Below are positions 27,688 to 35,792 of a DNA stretch of 64,000 bases, in pieces. The DNA is from Flavobacteriales bacterium (lineage in GTDB: Bacteria; Bacteroidota; Bacteroidia; UBA10329). Every line of letters begins with the position of its first letter. The stretch's first letter is position 1. The notes beneath the pieces were generated by a model. That model was not told the DNA's origin. It ran no database searches and saw nothing but the letters and a program-made list of their open reading frames with translations. Both the position numbers and the translations under genes were made by a program. The stretch covers positions 1 through 64,000 of the forward strand of contig JAIOYO010000006.1 of the NCBI GenBank assembly GCA_021741075.1, given 5' to 3'.

Positions 27688-28841
27688 TGAAACGGCTTCC
27701 CCTCATATTATCTTTGGTTATTAGCAGCTTGTCACTGTTGGCACAGCAGCGAGTTGGGGTTGGAACGTTGAATCCCGATGCAACTGCGCAATTGGAATTA
27801 GCTTCTTCAAGCAAAGGAGTGCTTATTCCTAGAATGTCGAGTGCACAACGACAGATGATTCCGAATCCAACGAATGGCCTTTTAGTTTTCGATATCACTA
27901 CAGTTGGTTTTTGGTATTTCGATGGCGTTCAATGGGTTCAACCTTTTGGCCCAATAGGACCACAAGGCCCTTTGGGCATAGTTGGAATTGATGGCGCAAC
28001 AGGACCTCAAGGTCCAATAGGGCAGCCTTCAACGGTTGTTGGTCCTATTGGAGTTGATGGAATTACAGGGGCACAAGGCCTGCAAGGCTCGGCTGGTCCA
28101 ACTGGAGTTCAAGGAACGGTTGGCTCTGACGGAATCATGGGCGTTACTGGTAATCAAGGTCCAGTAGGAGCCACCGGCCCACAGGGGCCACAAGGAATTG
28201 TTGGGGTGCAAGGACTAATTGGAAATACAGGCCCTCAAGGAATAGCAGGAATTGCAGGGAGCATCGGACCACAAGGAATTGCAGGAGCTTCTGGCCCAAC
28301 CGGACCTATGGGTCCTCCAAGTTTTAACACGGCAATTGCTATTGGTACCAACGGATTACTAGAAGTGACCGACCCCCAATCAACCCTTTATTCGCAGCAG
28401 GCAGCTTGGTTAACGTTGGGCAACGCAGTAACCAACCCTGCCAATAATTTCATCGGAACCACAGATGTTCAAGCGTTGAACATCGCCACTTCGGGAACCG
28501 AACGAATGCGTGCACTTGCAAATGGAGAAGTTTGGGTAGATGGCAGCAAACCATTTCTGTTGCGGAGATTTAATTGCAATGGCTGCGATGACCCCAATAG
28601 AAACACAGGAGTTTCCACCGCAGATTATGTGGCGTGGGTAGCAGGTTTTTATCCAACAGCTAATGAAGACTCAGAATCTACTCGCGCTCGTATGTACAGC
28701 AGTGGTGGAACGTGGTGGTTCAAAGGAGATAACGAAGGTGCGAGCTCAGAGGACTGGAGCGTTGATGTCATGTTTGTGAAATTAGAAATGGCAGACGACC
28801 AGCGACCAGCTTCGGCTCAAGGAGGAGGAACGGGATTCTAG
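27687..28841 (+). CDS. Collagen-like (Gly-X-Y) secreted protein 2 (paralog of previous)
   Basis: Start overlaps the previous stop (TAATG). Same N-terminal, collagen and C-terminal layout, [56 protein letters not shown]. Confidence 0.85.
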   Translation: MKRLPLILSLVISSLSLLAQQRVGVGTLNPDATAQLELASSSKGVLIPRMSSAQRQMIPNPTNGLLVFDITTVGFWYFDGVQWVQPFGPIGPQGPLGIVGIDGATGPQGPIGQPSTVVGPIGVDGITGAQGLQGSAGPTGVQGTVGSDGIMGVTGNQGPVGATGPQGPQGIVGVQGLIGNTGPQGIAGIAGSIGPQGIAGASGPTGPMGPPSFNTAIAIGTNGLLEVTDPQSTLYSQQAAWLTLGNAVTNPANNFIGTTDVQALNIATSGTERMRALANGEVWVDGSKPFLLRRFNCNGCDDPNRNTGVSTADYVAWVAGFYPTANEDSESTRARMYSSGGTWWFKGDNEGASSEDWSVDVMFVKLEMADDQRPASAQGGGTGF

Positions 28842-28842
28842 C

Positions 28843-31110
28843 ATGAGAATAAAGGTACAAATAGCGGTCTTAGTCCTGATTCTAATCGGAACACAAACCA
28901 GTGCGCAGCAACCTAACATGGGCATTGGCACGATGAATCCAGACCCTTCCGCGTTACTTGAACTTCAGGCAAATGATATGGGCTTTCTTATTACAAGAAT
29001 GACCACTGCACAAAAGTTAGCGATTGCCAACCCAGCCACAGGTCTCTTGGTATATGATTTTGATACGCAATCGTTTTGGTATTTTGATGGAACAGTTTGG
29101 GTTGAAGCCATTGGTCCGCAGGGTCTGCAGGGTCCGCAGGGTCCGCAAGGACCTCAAGGACCACAGGGAGTTGCAGGAACCATTGGCGTTGATGGGGCTA
29201 CCGGCCCAACAGGTCCAACGGGTCCAGCTGGGGCGCTAGGATTACAGGGCTTGCAAGGGCCAGCCGGGGTTAATGGTGTTCAAGGAGTTACTGGCCCAAC
29301 AGGTCCTACGGGCGCTACTGGGATTCAAGGAATTGCAGGCGTAACAGGTCCAACTGGCCCAACGGGTTCAATTGGATTAACAGGTCCGCAAGGAAATCCA
29401 GGTCCAACAGGTTCAACAGGTCCGCAAGGAATTGCAGGAAATGACGGAATAGACGGAGTCACTGGGCCGCAAGGCTTGATAGGCCCAACCGGCCCTGCTG
29501 GACCTACTGGAATTGATGGACCAACTGGCGCAACCGGCCTACAAGGCTCAATTGGCGTAACGGGACCAACAGGTGCAGATGGTGCTACAGGTGTTGGGGT
29601 TCAGGGCCCAACCGGCCCGACTGGACCAACTGGAGCACAGGGATTACAAGGAAATGACGGGCCTCAGGGAATTCCAGGAGTTGTTGGCGCAACAGGCCCA
29701 CAAGGTTTGATTGGACCAACAGGAATTGATGGCCCTACAGGTGCGCAAGGAAGCACGGGTCTCACCGGCCCAACCGGATTGCAAGGAATCCAAGGCGTAG
29801 ATGGGCCTACTGGCCCCCAAGGATTGATTGGCCCAACTGGTCCAGATGGCGCTGTGGGACCCACTGGAGCACAAGGAATTGATGGTCCCACAGGTGCGCA
29901 GGGAATTCAAGGAATCGATGGCCCAACTGGTGCGCAAGGTATTGACGGTCCTACTGGCCCAACTGGAGCCACCGGACCTATGGGCACTTTCGTGGGCGGA
30001 ACATTAGGACAAACCATTCATCATGATGGAACGGGCTGGACAGCCACCAGCAACCTTTTTCACGACCCGACCACGAATAACATTGGAATTGGAACAACCA
30101 CTGCAACACTTTCTCTCCAAATTGCCGACACAGATGCTATTGGAGTTCCAGCTGGAACTACGGCACAGCGACCTGGAGGGGTTGTTCCAACCGGAGCAAT
30201 GCGTTACAATACAACCTTGGGTGCAATGGAGGTTTACACAGGTACTGCTTGGATCAACATTCATACACCACCTATCGGTTCAACATACATTCAATGGGCT
30301 AATGCAGCCGATCCAAACGCCATTTATCCGAACACAGTTTGGGTAAGTTCTGATATTACCAACGGTAGTTTTATTCGAGCGAGAGGTGGTGGTGCCAATG
30401 TGGCTGCTATTGCAGCCCTTACCGGAATCCCACAAACAGATGCTTTTGAAGATCATACCCATGCGGCTGGTGGAACCGCACTTGGTGCTGGAACGCTCAA
30501 CACCTCCGCAGAAGGGGCACACACGCACGATTGGGGAGGGAACTGGAGCAACGATGATTCGCGCCAATATACCGGAGCAGAAGGAAACGGTGCGGGCAAT
30601 ACCATTTCGGACGGGGACTTCTGGTGGGGAGGAACAAATGGTACTACCAACGCTTACACTTCTCGGACATCCAGCACCATTGGAAACCATGCCCACGGTG
30701 GTAATACCTCTGGTGCCAATCCTTATTCTGGAAATATTTGGATTCCTCATGATGATAATCTCAACGGTAACGCGCAAAATATTTCAGTTGGCAATAGCAG
30801 TTCTCAATGTGGAAGTTCTTTCAACGGTAATGAGACAGTGGGCAACTTTTTGGGTAGACTGGGCGATAATTGCATGAATCACAACCATACGATTACTGCC
30901 GATGGAAGCCATTCCCACACGAATAACTTCTATGCACACCGTCACTGGATAAAGGCAAGGGCCACTACGAACGCGGCCGCTCATTCGCACACGCTCCCCG
31001 ACCATAGTCACTCTGTAACCGTTACGGTAATAGGAGCCATAACAGGAACAACAGCCACAGAAACCCGCCCAGATAATGTGGCTGTCATTTTTTGGAGAAG
31101 AACAAACTAA
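28843..31110 (+). CDS. Collagen-like protein 3 with His-rich phage tail-fibre-tip-like C-terminal domain
   Basis: Roughly 95-100 Gly-X-Y triplets (about 29112-29990), then [22 protein letters not shown]...DHTHAAGG...GAHTHD...GNHAHG...NHNHT...GSHSHT...AHRHW...[13 protein letters not shown]...[15 protein letters not shown]. Confidence 0.85.
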   Translation: MRIKVQIAVLVLILIGTQTSAQQPNMGIGTMNPDPSALLELQANDMGFLITRMTTAQKLAIANPATGLLVYDFDTQSFWYFDGTVWVEAIGPQGLQGPQGPQGPQGPQGVAGTIGVDGATGPTGPTGPAGALGLQGLQGPAGVNGVQGVTGPTGPTGATGIQGIAGVTGPTGPTGSIGLTGPQGNPGPTGSTGPQGIAGNDGIDGVTGPQGLIGPTGPAGPTGIDGPTGATGLQGSIGVTGPTGADGATGVGVQGPTGPTGPTGAQGLQGNDGPQGIPGVVGATGPQGLIGPTGIDGPTGAQGSTGLTGPTGLQGIQGVDGPTGPQGLIGPTGPDGAVGPTGAQGIDGPTGAQGIQGIDGPTGAQGIDGPTGPTGATGPMGTFVGGTLGQTIHHDGTGWTATSNLFHDPTTNNIGIGTTTATLSLQIADTDAIGVPAGTTAQRPGGVVPTGAMRYNTTLGAMEVYTGTAWINIHTPPIGSTYIQWANAADPNAIYPNTVWVSSDITNGSFIRARGGGANVAAIAALTGIPQTDAFEDHTHAAGGTALGAGTLNTSAEGAHTHDWGGNWSNDDSRQYTGAEGNGAGNTISDGDFWWGGTNGTTNAYTSRTSSTIGNHAHGGNTSGANPYSGNIWIPHDDNLNGNAQNISVGNSSSQCGSSFNGNETVGNFLGRLGDNCMNHNHTITADGSHSHTNNFYAHRHWIKARATTNAAAHSHTLPDHSHSVTVTVIGAITGTTATETRPDNVAVIFWRRTN

Positions 31111-32327
31111 TGACCCGATTCCTTCATATCCTGTGGCTTTTACTTCCGTTGGTTTCCATCGGGCAAACAGAATTTGTCATTAACAAAGGAACGGACATCC
31201 GCATCAATCAAGGTTGTCAGGTCATTTTTGCTGAAGGAGGAATTCAGAATGAAGCTGGACAATTTTCTAATGCTGGCGAAGTGATAGTGGAGGGTAACAT
31301 TCTAAACAGTGGGCTACTTGCGGGAGGAGCATCCTCTGGGATTTTTAGGATACTGAATGATATTGAGAACAACGGACAGATGCAGCCTGGCCAAAGCCTG
31401 TTTGAACTTTATGGCGATAACCAGTTTCTACGTGGTTCACAACAATTGAACTTCTATGACCTCACGTTAATTGGAGGAGGCGTAAAGTATATGCTGCAAA
31501 ATATTGAAACAGCAGGAACGCTCGATTTGACCGACAGAGAACTTAGAGCAACCTCCAATACCGTTTTCCATATCAACGCAACTCCTGCTACGGTTCTTGC
31601 GGTTCATGATCAAGGTTTTGTGAGTGCAGATGCCGGTGGCGGACTTTCGCGCGCTACTAACTCTACGCAGGATTATTTCTTTCCAGTCGGCAGTATGCAA
31701 AACAATTTTAAAATTCGACCAGTAACAATTACACCGAATAGAGCGGGTGCTACTTACAAGGTGAGATACGCCCCTGGACCAACTCCAAATTCCATCCAAC
31801 GAAGTTCGGAACTCTATTACGTCAACCCGATTTTCTATCATCACATGACCCGAACGAATGGCGATGCACCAGCAGCCATAGGCATTTTTTATGAGGAGGT
31901 ATCAGACGGAAAATTTGAAACATTGGCACATCAGGAATCATCCATTTGGACAGAAAACCTAGGAACGATTGAAGGCCCCTTGCTAGGAAGCGGGCCAGAA
32001 TTGATGTCTTACAAAACACCCGATTGGGATTTTGGCTCGCCAGAAATTGCCTTGGCAGCGTTTGCTCCTGAAATTTTTGTCCCGAACGTATTCTCTCCAA
32101 ACGATGATGGAGCTAACGACATCTTCAAACCGCGCGGAACAGAACCTTTTGACTACGAAATGCGCATTTACGACCGTTGGGGAAACTGTGTGTTTGAAAC
32201 AAAGGAACTGGCAAAAGGCTGGGACGGCACCTTCAAAGGTGTTCCAATGAACAGCGCAGTCTTCGTCTATTACATCCTTTCCGCAGGCGAGGTGATTTCT
32301 AAAGGAAACGTGACCCTGCTAAGATGA
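31110..32327 (+). CDS. Gliding-motility-associated (CHU_C) C-terminal domain protein, T9SS substrate
   Basis: C-terminal FVPNVFSPNDDGANDIFKPRGTEPFDYEMRIYDRWGNCVFETKELAKGWDGTFKGVPMNSAVFVYYI. Start set at the ATG overlapping the previous stop. Confidence 0.9.
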   Translation: MTRFLHILWLLLPLVSIGQTEFVINKGTDIRINQGCQVIFAEGGIQNEAGQFSNAGEVIVEGNILNSGLLAGGASSGIFRILNDIENNGQMQPGQSLFELYGDNQFLRGSQQLNFYDLTLIGGGVKYMLQNIETAGTLDLTDRELRATSNTVFHINATPATVLAVHDQGFVSADAGGGLSRATNSTQDYFFPVGSMQNNFKIRPVTITPNRAGATYKVRYAPGPTPNSIQRSSELYYVNPIFYHHMTRTNGDAPAAIGIFYEEVSDGKFETLAHQESSIWTENLGTIEGPLLGSGPELMSYKTPDWDFGSPEIALAAFAPEIFVPNVFSPNDDGANDIFKPRGTEPFDYEMRIYDRWGNCVFETKELAKGWDGTFKGVPMNSAVFVYYILSAGEVISKGNVTLLR

Positions 32328-33358
32328 GACATGTGCTCACATACTTGCTGCTACTCGGCTCAACGTGTGTGATGGCTCAGGACATCCATTTTGTGCAGTT
32401 CACCGAAACACCGCAGCTCATCAACCCCGGGTTGACGGGCGTTTTTGAGGCTAAGATGCGGGTAATTGTAAACTACCGTGATCAATGGGCGACTGTTGAT
32501 GCGCCTTACCGCACGTTTGGCTTCAATTACGATCATCGCATCACCCCAAAAAAGCTGAAGAAAAAGGCAAGTTTGGCAGTTGGCGTTGCTGCTTTTAGAG
32601 ACGATGCTGGAGACCTCGGCCTTCACACAACTTCGGGTGTAATCAGTTTGGCGAGTACATTGCATCTTACGCGTGAGCAGTCCGTCACGGCTGGAATTCA
32701 AGGCGGAGTTTTGTACCGTGGCGTAGATATGACCAACGCCATTTGGGGAAGCCAATATGATGGCGATAATTATGACCCGACCGTTTCCTCTGGCGAGGTT
32801 AGCAACTTCAATTCCTTCATTTCGCCCGATGTGTCGCTGGGATTTTCGTGGAATTACAATCAGCCACTTGGCATAGGCCCATTCCGCGATTTGCAAGTGC
32901 GAGCTGGAACAGGTCTTTTTCACCTCAACCGACCCGAGCAGAAATTCAATTTGGGACAAGGAGACCGACTAAACATGCGCTGGACACTACACGCAGATGC
33001 AATGATGGGCCTTGGCAACGGAAGAAGCTACATCGTTCCCATGTTCCTTTTCCAATTGCAGGGCCGCTCAACCGAAGCGGTTTTCGGGGCATTGTACCGT
33101 TTCATGCTTAAGGAGGCTGCACAGGTCACAGGATTTGTGAAGGGCGGAGCGTTAAGCCTTGGAGCAACCTACCGCTGGGGCGATGCCATTACACCAATTG
33201 TGGCTGTAGAATACCTGTTTTTGAGATTGGGAGTGAGTTATGATGTAAACATATCTAGGCTCAATAAAGCCACTGGTTTTCAAGGTGGATTAGAAGTTTC
33301 GCTGAAGTGCACCATTGCCGATGGTTTTTATTATACCGGGCGCCAATCAAAGAAGTAA
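32324..33358 (+). CDS. PorP/SprF family type IX secretion system membrane protein
   Basis: QDIHFVQFTETPQLINPGLTGVFEAKMRVIVNYRDQWATVDAPYRTFGFNYDHRI; ATGA overlap with upstream gene. Confidence 0.95.
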   Translation: MRHVLTYLLLLGSTCVMAQDIHFVQFTETPQLINPGLTGVFEAKMRVIVNYRDQWATVDAPYRTFGFNYDHRITPKKLKKKASLAVGVAAFRDDAGDLGLHTTSGVISLASTLHLTREQSVTAGIQGGVLYRGVDMTNAIWGSQYDGDNYDPTVSSGEVSNFNSFISPDVSLGFSWNYNQPLGIGPFRDLQVRAGTGLFHLNRPEQKFNLGQGDRLNMRWTLHADAMMGLGNGRSYIVPMFLFQLQGRSTEAVFGALYRFMLKEAAQVTGFVKGGALSLGATYRWGDAITPIVAVEYLFLRLGVSYDVNISRLNKATGFQGGLEVSLKCTIADGFYYTGRQSKK

Positions 33359-33422
33359 GACAACTTCGAGCATACCCTCCTTCATTTTCTATATTTGATA
33401 CCCACTCAAAAAATTGGGTAGC

Positions 33423-35318
33423 ATGAAGAAGATAAATTCCCTCGAAGAATACCACGAACAATACGCGCTTAGTATTTCCAACCCAGAACGCTTTTGGAGC
33501 GAAAAGGCGGAAACTTTTCTGTGGAAGAAGAAATGGGATAAAACCCTCGAATGGGAATTCTCTACACCAGATGTAAAATGGTTTTTGGGCGGAAAACTCA
33601 ACATAACTGAGAATTGTCTGGACAGGCATTTGAAATTGCGAGGCGACCAAGTAGCCATTCTTTTTGAACCAAATGACCCAAAAGAGAAAGCCGAGAAGAT
33701 CACTTACAAGCAGTTACACAGTCGCGTTTGCGCCTTCGCAAATGTGTTGAAACGCAACGGAGCCAAAAAAGGCGACCGCATTTGTCTATACATGCCAATG
33801 ACACCCGAATTGGCGATTGCCACATTGGCCTGTGCTCGAATTGGAGCCATTCATTCAGTGGTATTTGCTGGCTTTTCAGCCCGATCGTTGGAAGACCGAA
33901 TTCAAGATGCCACTTGCAATATTATCGTTACGGGCGATGGTGCTTTTCGCGGAGCAAAAACCATCGATTTGAAAGGCATTGTGGACAAAGCCTTGGAAAC
34001 ATGTCCGTCAATCAAGAAATGCATCGTTCAGAAACGAACGGGCGAAGCAGTTACAATGCAAGCTGGGCGCGATGTGTGGTTGGAAGATGAGTTGAAGCAG
34101 GTGAATGACGTTTGTCCAGGCACGGAAATGGACAGCGAAGACATGCTTTTTGTACTTTACACATCGGGCTCAACGGGCAAGCCAAAAGGCGTGGTTCATA
34201 CCTGTGGAGGCTATATGGTTTATGCCGAATACAGCTTCCGCAATGTGTTCCAGTACGAAGAAGGCGACATCTATTGGTGCACGGCCGATATCGGTTGGAT
34301 CACAGGTCACACCTACATTGTTTACGGACCGCTTTTGGCGGGTGCCACAACGGTGATGTTCGAAGGCGTTCCAACCTACCCCGATGCTGGCCGCTTTTGG
34401 GAGGTGTGCGACAAACATCAGGTGAACATTTTCTATACCGCGCCAACGGCCATCCGTGCGTTGGAGGCTTATGGATTGGATTACGTAAAACCCTACAAGC
34501 TTGATAGTTTGCGTGTTCTCGGTTCGGTGGGCGAACCAATAAATGAAGAAGCATGGCATTGGTATGATGAACATATCGGCAAAGGAAAATGTCCAATCGT
34601 AGATACTTGGTGGCAGACCGAAACTGGAGGCATCATGATCTCGCCATTGGCGAACATCACTCCGCTCAAACCAAGTTTTGCTACGCTCCCGTTACCTGGA
34701 ATTCAGCCTTGTTTGGTAGATGCGGACGGAAATGAAATTGAAGGAAATGATGTGCAGGGAAACCTTTGCATCAAGTTCCCTTGGCCGAGTATGTTACGCA
34801 CCACTTACGGTGACCACGAACGTTGCCAACAAGTGTATTTCTCGGCCTACAAAGGCAAATATTTTACGGGCGATGGCTGCCGAAGAGACAAGGATGGCTA
34901 TTACCGTATTACTGGGCGGGTTGATGATGTGATCAACGTTTCGGGCCACCGATTCGGAACAGCGGAGATTGAAGCAGCCATTGACGAACACGAGAATGTG
35001 GTAGAAACGGCCGTGGTCGGTTATCCCCACGACATCAAAGGGCAGGGAATTTATGCCTATGTTATTTGCAATACCCCACCCAAAGACCTTGGGGCTTTCA
35101 GAAAAGAGATTGACAAAGTGGTGATCGAGATCATCGGGCCAATCGCCAAACCAGATAAGGTGCAAGTGGTAAGCGGCCTTCCGAAAACACGTTCTGGCAA
35201 GATTATGAGACGAATTTTGAGAAAAGTAGCCGAAGGAGATGTTTCAAACTTGGGCGATACTTCTACCTTGCTCGACCCAGGGGTGGTTGATGAAATTAAA
35301 GCTGGCGCAGGGTTTTAA
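33423..35318 (+). CDS. acs: Acetate--CoA ligase
   Basis: Full-length AMP-forming acyl-CoA synthetase: FVLYTSGSTGKPKGVVHTCGGYM, YWCTADIGWITGHTYIVYGPLL, DTWWQTETGGIMISPL, GRVDDVINVSGHRFGTAEIE, PKTRSGKIMRRILRK. Confidence 0.97.
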   Translation: MKKINSLEEYHEQYALSISNPERFWSEKAETFLWKKKWDKTLEWEFSTPDVKWFLGGKLNITENCLDRHLKLRGDQVAILFEPNDPKEKAEKITYKQLHSRVCAFANVLKRNGAKKGDRICLYMPMTPELAIATLACARIGAIHSVVFAGFSARSLEDRIQDATCNIIVTGDGAFRGAKTIDLKGIVDKALETCPSIKKCIVQKRTGEAVTMQAGRDVWLEDELKQVNDVCPGTEMDSEDMLFVLYTSGSTGKPKGVVHTCGGYMVYAEYSFRNVFQYEEGDIYWCTADIGWITGHTYIVYGPLLAGATTVMFEGVPTYPDAGRFWEVCDKHQVNIFYTAPTAIRALEAYGLDYVKPYKLDSLRVLGSVGEPINEEAWHWYDEHIGKGKCPIVDTWWQTETGGIMISPLANITPLKPSFATLPLPGIQPCLVDADGNEIEGNDVQGNLCIKFPWPSMLRTTYGDHERCQQVYFSAYKGKYFTGDGCRRDKDGYYRITGRVDDVINVSGHRFGTAEIEAAIDEHENVVETAVVGYPHDIKGQGIYAYVICNTPPKDLGAFRKEIDKVVIEIIGPIAKPDKVQVVSGLPKTRSGKIMRRILRKVAEGDVSNLGDTSTLLDPGVVDEIKAGAGF

Positions 35319-35320
35319 TG

Positions 35321-35350
35321 GAACGCGGATGCCGCGGAAAGCGCTGAAAG
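35321..35350. repeat. Left inverted repeat flanking GxxExxY gene
   Basis: gaacgcggatgccgcggaaagcgctgaaag; 26/30 match to the reverse complement of 35756-35785. Confidence 0.8.
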
Positions 35351-35361
35351 ACACGGAAAGA

Positions 35362-35745
35362 ATGGGAAATCTACTTCATACTGAAATCACTGGAAAAATC
35401 CTTGAAGCATTCTTCAATGTTTATCACGAAATGGGTTATGGCTTTCTGGAAAAAGTATATGAAAATGCGATGCTCGTAGAACTGGATGAACTTGGCTTGG
35501 TTTGTCGCTCACAACAACCGATTTCAGTTTTCTACAAAGGCAAAAATGTGGGCGAGTACTTCGCAGATATCCTTGTCGAGAACAAAGTAATCGTTGAATT
35601 AAAGGCAGTAGAAGCCATTCGAGATGAGCACGAAGCACAACTGATCAATTATTTAAGAGCTACCAATATTGAAGTAGGTTTGCTCATTAATTTCGGCAAA
35701 AAGCCAGAATATAAACGCAAAGTATTTTCTAACAACCGCAAGTAA
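35362..35745 (+). CDS. GxxExxY family protein
   Basis: HTEITGKILEAFFNVYHEMGYGFLEKVYENAMLVELDELGLVCRSQQPISVFYKG...VIVELKAVEAIRDEHEAQLINYLRATNIEVGLLINFG. Start adjusted to ATG 35362. Confidence 0.9.
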   Translation: MGNLLHTEITGKILEAFFNVYHEMGYGFLEKVYENAMLVELDELGLVCRSQQPISVFYKGKNVGEYFADILVENKVIVELKAVEAIRDEHEAQLINYLRATNIEVGLLINFGKKPEYKRKVFSNNRK

Positions 35746-35755
35746 AATCTGCGTT

Positions 35756-35785
35756 TTTTCCGCGCTTTCTGCGGCATCAGCGTTC
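35756..35785. repeat. Right inverted repeat flanking GxxExxY gene
   Basis: ttttccgcgctttctgcggcatcagcgttc. Confidence 0.8.
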
Positions 35786-35792
35786 TATTAAC

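Noticed and set aside
29112-29990. CRISPR-like or VNTR DNA repeat in the collagen region
   Set aside because: The repetition is explained by coding Gly-X-Y triplets; no spacer structure.
26757-30777. Short ORFs overlapping the collagen repeats on both strands (26852..27145 -, 29644..29937 -, 30280..30777 -, 30386..30877 +)
   Set aside because: Produced by the 9-bp Gly-X-Y periodicity and the His-rich region in alternate frames.
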